A model generated the notes under the pieces. The model was not told where the DNA came from and did no database searches. It saw only the letters and a list, made by a program, of their open reading frames with translations. 64,000 bases of DNA, taken from the NCBI GenBank assembly GCA_049616325.1, contig JBMZHG010000010.1, positions 1-64,000 on the forward strand, written 5' to 3'. Position numbers and translations under genes: made by a program. This stretch comes from UBA11663 sp049616325 (GTDB lineage Bacteria > Bacteroidota > Bacteroidia > Flavobacteriales_D > Sanyastnellaceae). This document shows, piece by piece, positions 9,412-17,550 of the stretch (position 1 is its first letter; every line of letters starts with the position of its first letter).

Positions 9412-12400
9412 ATGTTGACAAACAAACTGATTTCGAAACTCTTCACCCTGGCCGCTGCGGTTGGGGTTCTTGCGTTGAGCCCCTCCCAGGGGCTTGCCCA
9501 ATGCGGCACGTTGCTCGACGGAGACGGCGTGGCCTCAGCCGATCCGGTGTATTTTGAGTGCAACGACGGCAGCGGTACGTTCGAGTTTTGGCCTCTGACC
9601 GACGGAACGTGGACCAACCTCACCGTGGACTGGGGCGACGGCTCTGCTCCCGAATTTTTCGCGGAGTGGAGCGACCTGGTGGCTATCAGCCACGTCTACA
9701 GTTACGAGGAATTTGCCACGTACAACCTCACCTTCAGCACCGCATCCTGTTCGGCGACGGCCACCTTGGAGAAGAGCGTGTTGGTCAACCCCGCCATCGT
9801 GGTTCCCGAAGGTTGGCCCACGGGGGCCTGCGCGCCGGCGACCTTGAGCTTCGTCAACGGCTCGACCAACGTCACGCCCGACACCGAATTCACCTGGACG
9901 TTTGACGACGGATCGACGGTGACTGCCGGACCGGAAAACGAAGGGGCGACAGTCGACCACCTCTACGCGGCCTTCACGACGGGATGCCAGCGCGAAGTCA
10001 CGTTGAGTGCCACCAACGCGTGTCGGACCTCTGAATTCGGAGTGCCTGCGGCAGTGACCATTGATTACATCAACATTTGGGACCGAGACAACCCCATCCT
10101 TGACGCTTCTGCGTTGGTGCTTTGCTGGCCGGAAAACACCGTGGATCTGTGGAACATTTCCGAGAAGGTGTGTTTGGCCAACGGCAACACGGAACAGCGA
10201 AAAGAAAAGTGGGATTTCGGCGGGCCTTACGGGCCTGGAGGCCTGAGCGAGATTGATTGGCGGCCTTGGGTCAATTCGGACCCCGTGACGTTGACTTTTC
10301 CGGGCGTCGGAGAGTACACCGTTTCCTTGGCCATTGAGAACTACTGCGGGATTGACGAAGCCTCCATCACTGTCGTGGTGCGCGAACCGTTGACTGCGAA
10401 CGTGACCGGCCCCTCGGAGGCCTGCGAGGGCGAACGGTTGACGTTTGCCGCGTCTGCCGATGGAGCCGACTGGTTTGAGTGGGATTTCTACGGCACCGAC
10501 CAATACTGGTACCCCTCAGAGACGGGGAACATGATTTGGACGTACAACACGCCGGGCGAGTACGACTTGGTGGTGAACGTTGGGCTTGACAACCAATCCG
10601 AGTCCTGCACGGCCGTGGCAACCCACCACCTCCTGGTGAAGCCCCAACCTCGCGCTGAAATCACCCTCTCGGAAACCGAGGGATGCGACGCCATGGTTGT
10701 CGACGTCAGCGAATTGTACCAAGAGGGCACGACCTACGAATGGGTGCTTCCTGACGGCAGCTCCGTCTCTGGACCGGAGGTCGCGCAAGTGGCCTTGAAC
10801 GACCTGGGGACGCATCTGTTTGGGCTGACTGTGACCGGAGACAACGGATGCGCACGCGCGGTGAACGCCACGGCGGAGGTTTTCCCTTCCCCCACGGCCA
10901 ACTTCACGACAGGCGCAGTTTGCGAAAGCAACGCATCCGCATTCACGGACCTGAGTTTGCCCAACGGAGGCGACACGCTTGACACGTGGACGTGGTCGTT
11001 TGGCGACGCCCAGACCTCCGACGAGCGTCACCCGGAGCACACGTATGGCGCTGCCGGAATCTACACCGTCAGCCTCGAGGTCCACGATCCGCATTGCTCG
11101 GCTTCAACGAGCCAAGAGGTGACCGTGAATGCCTCGCCAACCCTGGCGTTGAGCAGCGACGTAACGGAAGGATGTTCCCCCTTGTCTGTCGATTTCACGG
11201 CAAGCACCGACGGGTCTGTGGTCTGGGAGTTCGGGGACGACAACGGGGCGGACGGCGACGACGTGTCGCACATCTACCTCGGCGACAACGAAGCCGAAGT
11301 CACCTTCGACGTGACCGCCACCTCCGTGAACGAGTTTGGATGCGTCACGGCGGCGACGATGCAAGTGCGCACGCTGCCCAGCGCGGACGCGACCTTCTCG
11401 GTTTCGCCGCCTGAATGCTCGCCCTTCACCCCGGTGTTCACCAACGAAAGCGAGCGCGCGACGAATTACCTGTGGGTGTTCGAGGACGGCACGACGAGCG
11501 ACGAAGTGGAACCGACGCACACGTTTGTCAACCAAACTGGGTACCAAGAAGCCCAGCCCGTCCAGTTGATCGCCTACGCAGCCAACGGGTGCCACGATAC
11601 GACGGGTGCTGCGGTCAGCGTGTACCCTGAGGCGTTGTTCAACATGACCTTGCCTCAAACCGAGGCGTGTTCTCCCTTTTCCATGATGGCACCCAACGTC
11701 AACGGGGCCCAAAACCACGTGTGGAGCTTCGGCGACGGCACGGCGGACTCCAACGTGCCCAACCCGGTGCACGTGTACGAGAACACCACGGACGACCCTG
11801 CGACCTACACCTTGACGTTGGTGGCCGAGAACACCTTCGGGTGTCCCGGCACGGTCTCGCGAGAAGTCACCGTCAACCCCACCCCGGTGGCGGAATTCAC
11901 GGCGGACCTCCAAAGCGGATGCGCCCCGTTGACGGTCACGTTTGAGGAAATGAGCCAACGTGGCGCGGTTTACACGTGGGACTACGGGGACGCCTCGACG
12001 GCAAGCGGAATGGAAGGAACAAGCCACGAACACACCTTCGAACTGGACGGGTTTGACTTGGCAGCGCGTGCCGTGACCTTGACGGTGGAAGCGCTGGGAG
12101 GATGCACCGACACGCACACCGTTCCCGTCGAAGTGTACCCCGAGGTTGAGGCCAACGTGGTCGGCGAACTCGAAGGTTGCGCCCCGTGGCAGTCCGACTT
12201 GGTTGCCGAAGGGTACCAAGGAGCCACCAACCACGACATCACGTGGACCCTGGACAACGGCGAGACGTTTGAAGGAGCTGAACTGCAGCGGACGTTTGTG
12301 GGCCTCGAAGGAGCTGCCCAAACCTTTGACTTGGCGCTCAACATCACCTCTCCCTACGGCTGTTCCGCCGACGCAGCGGTTGTCGCGACGGTCCACCACA

Positions 12401-14472
12401 TGCCCGTGGCCGACTTTGAATTGTCGGACGTTGCGGCCTGTGCTGGAACGGAGGTTGGCTTGACCGACCGCAGCATGTATGCCGACGCGGTGACCTTCGA
12501 TTGGGGGGAAGGCGACGGCCCTGTCAGCAATCCTGCGGCGACGCACACGTTCACCAACTTCGCGTACGAGCCGGTGGTGGTGGAGCTTGTCCAAACCGCC
12601 ACCACCGCCTACGGATGCCAGACCCAGGCCTTTGTGAATCACACTGTGTATCCCCAAGTGACCGCCAATTTCTTGCCTCCGGCTCCCGCGTGTGCGCCCT
12701 TCACCCTGACTTTGGTGAACCAGAGTGCCAACGCGAACGGTTCGTTCACGTGGGATTTCGGGGACGGAAGCCCCGTCTCCCAAAGTGCGCAGCCGAGCCA
12801 CTTGTACGAGACCCCAGCCGACGCAAGCAGCGTGTACACGATTTCGCTTCACGCCACGAGCACCTACGGATGCGAGGACAGCACCAGCCACGAGGTCGAG
12901 GTGCGTGCCACGCCGATTGCGGACATGGAAGTGACCAACCAAGAGGGGTGCTACCCGCTGGAAGTCACGTTTGCCAACAACAGCGTGGGCGGCGACAACT
13001 TCACCTGGACCTACGGCACCGGCTTGAACAGCAGCGAAACGGCAGCGGAACACACCGTGGAGTACTTCAACCCCACGTCCAACATCGTCACCTACACGGC
13101 CGTCTTGACGGTGAGTACGGACGCCGGCTGCAGCAGCCAGGACGTGACGTACATCGAAGTTTTGCCAGAAGTCGAGGCCCATGTGGAAGGTGGCATCTCG
13201 GGATGCGCTCCGCTGGAAGTGGACTTCTTGAACTTGAGCGACGGCGCGGCCAGCTACGAATGGGACTTTGGCGACGGAGGACAAAGTGCGACGACTCATG
13301 CCAGCCACACCTTCACCACGGATCCCGGACAGGACGCCACTTACGTAGTGAGTTTGGTGGCACGATCCGTGTACGGATGCACCGACACCGCCCACGTTTC
13401 TGTGAGCGTGTTTGCCCAACCCATTGCCGACTTTGTCACAAGCTCCACGCAACTGACCTTCCCCGCCACCACAGTGACGTTGTCAAACACGTCCACGGCG
13501 GGAGAAAGTGCCGACCACTACTGGACGTTTGGCGACGGCCAAATCAGCTACGACGCCAACCCCGAGCCGCACGAATACGGCACCTGGGGGACGTACGACA
13601 TCAGCCTGGAAGTGGACAACGGTTACTGCTCGTCGGTGGCGAGCACGGCGGTGCAGATTTTGGCCCCTACGCCCACCATCGGTTTCACGGGGGAGGGAGC
13701 TGGATGTGCGCCCCTGACGGTCCAATTTGAAAACCACAGCACCTTCGCGAGCAGCTACCGTTGGGAATTCTCCGACGGATCGGTGCGCAGCGACGACAGC
13801 CCTGTGCACGTGTTCAACGAGCCCGGCGTGTACGACGTGACGCTGTTTGTGGAAGGGCACGAAGGCACCGAATTGGTGGAATCGCATTCGGCCGTCATTG
13901 AGGTGTTTCCCACGGCCCAAGCCGTGTTCTCGCTGAACCCCAACCACGTGATGGTGCCGGGTCAGCCGGTGTTCTTCTTGAACTTGTCCGAGGACGCGAC
14001 GCACTACACTTGGGACTTCGGGGACGGGGCCACGAGCATTGCCGAGACGCCCATTCACGAGTACTTGGAGCCGGGTGTGTACGACGTCAGTCTGACGGCC
14101 GACAACGCGTGGGGATGTTCCACCACGTACACCTTGCCTGAGGCCGTTCTTGCCGAGGCGGGTGGGTTGATGGTCTTTCCCAACGCCTTTACGCCGAGCT
14201 CCACGGGCTCCAACGGAGGCTATTACGACCCCAACGGATACGACAACGACGTCTTCCGCCCCATGCACGCGGGCGTGGAGTCGTACGAGCTGATGGTGTT
14301 CACGAAGTGGGGAGAAATGATTTTCTACTCCAACGACGTCAACGTGGGCTGGGACGGCTACATCCAAGGAAAATTGGCGGCCACCGACGTGTACGCATGG
14401 AAGGCCAGTTCTGTGTTGAGCAACGGCGAAAGGCTGCAGCAAATTGGCAACGTGACGTTGCTGGCTCGATGA
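9412..14472 (+). CDS. Giant PKD-repeat surface protein with type B T9SS sorting domain
   Basis: A secreted protein of 1686 residues. ATG 9412 gives a clean signal peptide (MLTNKLISKLFTLAAAVG to QGLAQ); an in-frame TTG at 9385 gives a worse N-terminus. About 15-18 PKD-like units follow, marked by W-x-FGDG variants (WTWSFGDAQ, WSFGDGTAD, WDFGDGSPV, WDFGDGGQS, WDFGDGATS) and H-x-Y/F six to twenty residues later. Most units open with a G/A-C-x-P-L/F motif (GCSPLSVDF, GCAPLTVTF, GCYPLEVTF, GCAPLEVDF) and carry a second Cys near the end (YGCQT, YGCED, YGCTD). The C-terminus (VFPNAFTPSSTGSNGGYYDP to LLAR) matches the gliding-associated type B sorting domain. The PorP/SprF homologue next door is the expected export partner. 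Likely an adhesin or sheath component. Confidence 0.93.
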   Translation: MLTNKLISKLFTLAAAVGVLALSPSQGLAQCGTLLDGDGVASADPVYFECNDGSGTFEFWPLTDGTWTNLTVDWGDGSAPEFFAEWSDLVAISHVYSYEEFATYNLTFSTASCSATATLEKSVLVNPAIVVPEGWPTGACAPATLSFVNGSTNVTPDTEFTWTFDDGSTVTAGPENEGATVDHLYAAFTTGCQREVTLSATNACRTSEFGVPAAVTIDYINIWDRDNPILDASALVLCWPENTVDLWNISEKVCLANGNTEQRKEKWDFGGPYGPGGLSEIDWRPWVNSDPVTLTFPGVGEYTVSLAIENYCGIDEASITVVVREPLTANVTGPSEACEGERLTFAASADGADWFEWDFYGTDQYWYPSETGNMIWTYNTPGEYDLVVNVGLDNQSESCTAVATHHLLVKPQPRAEITLSETEGCDAMVVDVSELYQEGTTYEWVLPDGSSVSGPEVAQVALNDLGTHLFGLTVTGDNGCARAVNATAEVFPSPTANFTTGAVCESNASAFTDLSLPNGGDTLDTWTWSFGDAQTSDERHPEHTYGAAGIYTVSLEVHDPHCSASTSQEVTVNASPTLALSSDVTEGCSPLSVDFTASTDGSVVWEFGDDNGADGDDVSHIYLGDNEAEVTFDVTATSVNEFGCVTAATMQVRTLPSADATFSVSPPECSPFTPVFTNESERATNYLWVFEDGTTSDEVEPTHTFVNQTGYQEAQPVQLIAYAANGCHDTTGAAVSVYPEALFNMTLPQTEACSPFSMMAPNVNGAQNHVWSFGDGTADSNVPNPVHVYENTTDDPATYTLTLVAENTFGCPGTVSREVTVNPTPVAEFTADLQSGCAPLTVTFEEMSQRGAVYTWDYGDASTASGMEGTSHEHTFELDGFDLAARAVTLTVEALGGCTDTHTVPVEVYPEVEANVVGELEGCAPWQSDLVAEGYQGATNHDITWTLDNGETFEGAELQRTFVGLEGAAQTFDLALNITSPYGCSADAAVVATVHHMPVADFELSDVAACAGTEVGLTDRSMYADAVTFDWGEGDGPVSNPAATHTFTNFAYEPVVVELVQTATTAYGCQTQAFVNHTVYPQVTANFLPPAPACAPFTLTLVNQSANANGSFTWDFGDGSPVSQSAQPSHLYETPADASSVYTISLHATSTYGCEDSTSHEVEVRATPIADMEVTNQEGCYPLEVTFANNSVGGDNFTWTYGTGLNSSETAAEHTVEYFNPTSNIVTYTAVLTVSTDAGCSSQDVTYIEVLPEVEAHVEGGISGCAPLEVDFLNLSDGAASYEWDFGDGGQSATTHASHTFTTDPGQDATYVVSLVARSVYGCTDTAHVSVSVFAQPIADFVTSSTQLTFPATTVTLSNTSTAGESADHYWTFGDGQISYDANPEPHEYGTWGTYDISLEVDNGYCSSVASTAVQILAPTPTIGFTGEGAGCAPLTVQFENHSTFASSYRWEFSDGSVRSDDSPVHVFNEPGVYDVTLFVEGHEGTELVESHSAVIEVFPTAQAVFSLNPNHVMVPGQPVFFLNLSEDATHYTWDFGDGATSIAETPIHEYLEPGVYDVSLTADNAWGCSTTYTLPEAVLAEAGGLMVFPNAFTPSSTGSNGGYYDPNGYDNDVFRPMHAGVESYELMVFTKWGEMIFYSNDVNVGWDGYIQGKLAATDVYAWKASSVLSNGERLQQIGNVTLLAR

Positions 14473-14508
14473 CGTAACCTCTGCTCTCCATTCCACGTAA
14501 ATCCTCCC

Positions 14509-15537
14509 ATGAGCCCCTTCTCACGCACCGTTTGCACGCGCGCCGCCCTGTCGGCGCTGCTGGCCTGCGCTTTGATGTGGGGCCACGAAGGGCGAGCTCA
14601 GGACCAGCAATTCACGCAATTCAACGCGGCGCCTACGTCGATCAACCCTGCGTATGCGGGGGTGTCGGGGCAAGCGCGTTTGGCCTCGTTGTACCGGGCG
14701 CAATGGACTGCGCTGCCGCAGGCGTTTACCGGATTTCATTTGGCCTACGACCGCCCGACCCTGGACAAGCGCATGGGTTACGGCTTCTTGCTCAGCAACG
14801 AGCAAGCAGGAGCCGGTTCGCTAAACCGCATCCAATTTGTCGGGCAAGCCGCACACAACCTGCGCTTGGGACGCCGGATGAACTTGCGGACGGGCATGCA
14901 ATTGGGCTTTGGTGCGCGAAGCATCGACATGAACAACTTGGTTTTCATGGACCAAATCCTGCGCGACTTCGCCGACGTTTCGCTCGAGCAGGGCTTGGGC
15001 GTGGGCACGCAGTACATGGACATGGGCGCCGGCTTCATGTTGTTGTCGCGTCGCGTGTGGTTTGGGGCTTCTGCCAACCACCTCACGTCCCCCAACGTCA
15101 GCTTGAATCCGGCCTTGCCTGAAAAGTTGGCGGTGCTGTACACCGGCCACGGGGGGGCACGCATTCAACTCGCGCGCGGGCCTCGCGGACGCTTCCGCAG
15201 GGACGTCTTGGTGTCGTGGAAGTACATGCAGCAGGGCGACCAGAACCAGCTCGACGTCGGAGCGTATTACGACATGACCATGTTCACCTTGGGCGTGTGG
15301 TACCGGGGGATTCCCGTGCAACAATCGGCCGACGGTTCAATGGACGTGGATGCCCTGAGCTTTGTGTTTGGGTTTGGCAACCGGGACTTCAAGATGGGGT
15401 ACAGCTACGACATTACCTTGAATCGACTGGGGGTGCTCGGCACGGCGGGATCGCACGAGTTCAGCGTCAAGTACTTCTGGGACGTGTCGCGCCGCCGCGA
15501 ATCGTTGCCGCCGTACCACCCCTGCGTGGAATACTGA
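14509..15537 (+). CDS. PorP/SprF family T9SS outer membrane protein
   Basis: A 342-residue outer membrane protein with signal peptide (to GRAQ) and the family opening QFTQFNAAPTSINPAYAG, followed by SLYRAQW and alternating beta-barrel strands. Members of this family bind the type B sorting domains of cognate substrates; SprF is needed for SprB secretion in Flavobacterium johnsoniae. The gene starts 36 bases after the PKD protein on the same strand, so the two probably form a substrate-partner operon. Confidence 0.95.
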   Translation: MSPFSRTVCTRAALSALLACALMWGHEGRAQDQQFTQFNAAPTSINPAYAGVSGQARLASLYRAQWTALPQAFTGFHLAYDRPTLDKRMGYGFLLSNEQAGAGSLNRIQFVGQAAHNLRLGRRMNLRTGMQLGFGARSIDMNNLVFMDQILRDFADVSLEQGLGVGTQYMDMGAGFMLLSRRVWFGASANHLTSPNVSLNPALPEKLAVLYTGHGGARIQLARGPRGRFRRDVLVSWKYMQQGDQNQLDVGAYYDMTMFTLGVWYRGIPVQQSADGSMDVDALSFVFGFGNRDFKMGYSYDITLNRLGVLGTAGSHEFSVKYFWDVSRRRESLPPYHPCVEY

Positions 15538-15544
15538 ACTGCGT

Positions 15545-15564
15545 GACGCCCTGAACGTGGCGTC
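15545..15564. terminator. Hairpin between convergent porP/sprF-like and murB genes
   Basis: GACGCC (15545-15550) and GGCGTC (15559-15564) form a perfect 6-bp stem with an 8-base loop in the 42-base convergent gap. No clear T-tract follows on either strand, so termination is plausible but weak. Confidence 0.35.
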
Positions 15565-15579
15565 GAAAGCCGATGCGAT

Positions 15580-16866
15580 TCAGCCCGCCGCGCCGATTTG
15601 GTTGACCTCCGGTTCGAGGACCACCCCAAACTTTTCCTGCACCGAATTCACGATGTCTTGGGCCAAGGCCCAAACTTCCCGACCGCTTGCGCCCCCAAAG
15701 TGCACGAGGACGAGCGCTTGTTTGTCGTGCACGCCGTGGGTGCCGCGGCGATGCCCTTTCCATCCGGCTTGTTCGATGAGCCACCCTGCCGCCAGCTTCA
15801 CCTCCCCACTCGGTTGAGGGTAGTGGGGCATGGACGGATGATGAGCCAAAAGACGTTCCGCCTCTTCCGCAGGCACCGTTGGGTTCTTGAAGAACGACCC
15901 TGCGTTGCCAATTTCGGCGGGATCCGGGAGTTTGGACCGACGGATCCGAATGACGGCGTCGCTCACGTCCCGGTGGGTTCGCTCCGGCTCGGGGAGGTGC
16001 TGAAGTTCCTGTTCGATGGCGCCGTATCCCATGCGAAGTGGGCTTTGGCGGTCGAGGTCGAACGCCACTTGGACCAAAATCCATTTGCCGCGCTCGGCGC
16101 GCTTGAAGATGCTCTCGCGGTACCCAAACTCGCACTGGTCTTTCGTGAACCGCTGGAGCGCTCCGTCTTCAATCCGGACGGCGTCGAGCCACGCGAAATG
16201 ATCTCGGATCTCCACGCCGTACGCCCCGATGTTTTGCATCGGACTGGCTCCCACGCTTCCGGGAATCAGGGACAAATTTTCCAACCCGCCCCACCCCTGC
16301 TCGAGGGTGTGCATCACAAAGTCGTGCCACACTTCGCCCGCCCCCGCCGTCACGCGCACAAAGCGCCCGTCGTCCGTAACCACCTCCACCCCGCACAACC
16401 GCACGTGAATGACCAAGGCGTCCACGTCGCCGTGCAACAGCATGTTGCTCCCTCCGCCAAGCACCAGCAATTCGCACTCCCGATCGCGGGCCCAGCTCAG
16501 GGCCTCCCGCAATTCCTCCACCGACGAAACCTCCACAAACCACCGCGCCTTTGCCGAAATGCCAAACGTGGTGAACGGGGCCAAATCGACGTGTTCCTGA
16601 ACGGTGAGGGCAACTTCGTGGGACGAACTCATGCCGCAAGTTGCTTTTTGCCAGGACGCGTAAAACCGCGCCTGCGAAATTCTTTCCCACGGCCCGTCGT
16701 CGGCAACCATGTCGAGGATGCGTTGGCGTTCGGGCCAGGTGGTGGCCACGACGTCGTGGCACAGGGTTTGCCCCCCCAACTGCGCGCATTCCCAAAAACG
16801 GCTGGGCCCTTGAACGGCATAGACGTTCTCCGTTCCGAACAATTGAAGGTACACGGGGTAGTGCAT
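15580..16866 (-). CDS. murB: UDP-N-acetylenolpyruvoylglucosamine reductase (MurB) with a 78-residue N-terminal extension
   Basis: MurB makes UDP-MurNAc in peptidoglycan synthesis, in the cytosol, with FAD. The MurB part runs from Met79 (ATG 16632) for 350 residues: FTTFGISAKARWFVE, LVLGGGSNMLLHGD, GLENLSLIPGSVGASPMQNIG, FGYRESIFK, AGSFFKNP and the C-terminal KLAAGWLIEQAGWKG. This is the longer type I, E. coli-like form. Upstream, the frame is open with no stop through MHYPVYLQLFGTENVYAVQG to FYASWQKATCG, beginning at ATG 16866, which has a CAACTTCG box exactly four bases before it. I therefore take 16866 as the start and the product as a 428-residue fusion. The extension resembles, from memory, free-standing small hypothetical proteins of Bacteroidota. 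Internal start at 16632 remains possible. Confidence 0.85.
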   Translation of the reverse strand: MHYPVYLQLFGTENVYAVQGPSRFWECAQLGGQTLCHDVVATTWPERQRILDMVADDGPWERISQARFYASWQKATCGMSSSHEVALTVQEHVDLAPFTTFGISAKARWFVEVSSVEELREALSWARDRECELLVLGGGSNMLLHGDVDALVIHVRLCGVEVVTDDGRFVRVTAGAGEVWHDFVMHTLEQGWGGLENLSLIPGSVGASPMQNIGAYGVEIRDHFAWLDAVRIEDGALQRFTKDQCEFGYRESIFKRAERGKWILVQVAFDLDRQSPLRMGYGAIEQELQHLPEPERTHRDVSDAVIRIRRSKLPDPAEIGNAGSFFKNPTVPAEEAERLLAHHPSMPHYPQPSGEVKLAAGWLIEQAGWKGHRRGTHGVHDKQALVLVHFGGASGREVWALAQDIVNSVQEKFGVVLEPEVNQIGAAG

Positions 16867-16870
16867 GTGA

Positions 16871-16878
16871 CGAAGTTG
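16871..16878 (-). promoter_or_regulatory. Leaderless-type -7 box (CAACTTCG) of the murB fusion gene
   Basis: CAACTTCG on the minus strand ends four bases before ATG 16866. It supports transcription and translation starting at the N-terminal extension rather than at the MurB domain. Confidence 0.5.
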
Positions 16879-16908
16879 ACGCAATTTCGCGATGCACTTG
16901 CAACCCGC

Positions 16909-17550
16909 ATGAAACCTTCTCACAACTCGGACGCTGACAACTCCACGGCCAAACGGCGAGCCGAAGCAGCCATGGAACGTGCCGCTTGGGCCGACGCCCT
17001 CGCCGCATGGAAGGACTGGTGGACGGAAGCCGGGGTACGGGCTTCGTCGGACCCCGACGCCATGCACGACCGGGCGGTCTGCCACTTTCATTGCGGCGAC
17101 AAGGGTTTGGCCTTGGATTGGCTCAACAGAGCGGCCGACGTGCAACCCGACTACAGCTACAGGTACAGCTCCCGCGGCTGGATGAAGCAAGCCCTCGGCG
17201 ACACCCACGGGGCGATTGCCGATTACCAAAAGGCACTCGAACTCGACCCCGACGACGCCGTCACGTGGAACAACCTCGGACTGCTTGAGGAACAGCTCGG
17301 GTACCAAGAACAAGCCAAAGAGCGCTACAAGGTCAGCGACGAATTGTTGGGCATCCTGAAGGAACGGGGCATCGATCCGGAATCCGACGCGGAAACGGCG
17401 AAGCGCAAAACGACAAGCGCAAGCACGCGAGTCGACGGCGGCGCGGGGAAGCAGACGTTTGGGTCCGAATTGCGCCGCGCCTTGTTCACGAAAGATGGCT
17501 TGAAAGAGCTCTGGAAATTCGTGTCCAATGGCTTTACCTTGAGGGGCTGA
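16909..17550 (+). CDS. TPR-repeat protein
   Basis: A 213-residue protein without a signal peptide. Two or more tetratricopeptide helices are visible: MHDRAVCHFHCGDKGLALDW, YRYSSRGWMKQALGDTHGAI, and the near-consensus AIADYQKALELDPDDAVTWN with NNLGLLEEQLGYQEQAKERY. The C-terminal third is polar and low in repeats. It is divergent from murB (42 bases between starts), and its stop overlaps the start of the AddB-like gene (TGATG), so the two are translationally coupled. A scaffold or assembly factor is likely, and no specific partner can be named. Confidence 0.85.
   Translation: MKPSHNSDADNSTAKRRAEAAMERAAWADALAAWKDWWTEAGVRASSDPDAMHDRAVCHFHCGDKGLALDWLNRAADVQPDYSYRYSSRGWMKQALGDTHGAIADYQKALELDPDDAVTWNNLGLLEEQLGYQEQAKERYKVSDELLGILKERGIDPESDAETAKRKTTSASTRVDGGAGKQTFGSELRRALFTKDGLKELWKFVSNGFTLRG

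Noticed and set aside
11104..13452. 782-codon minus-strand frame inside the PKD protein gene
   Set aside because: It is the mirror of regular PKD repeat codons; the plus strand shows clear repeat motifs and a sorting domain.
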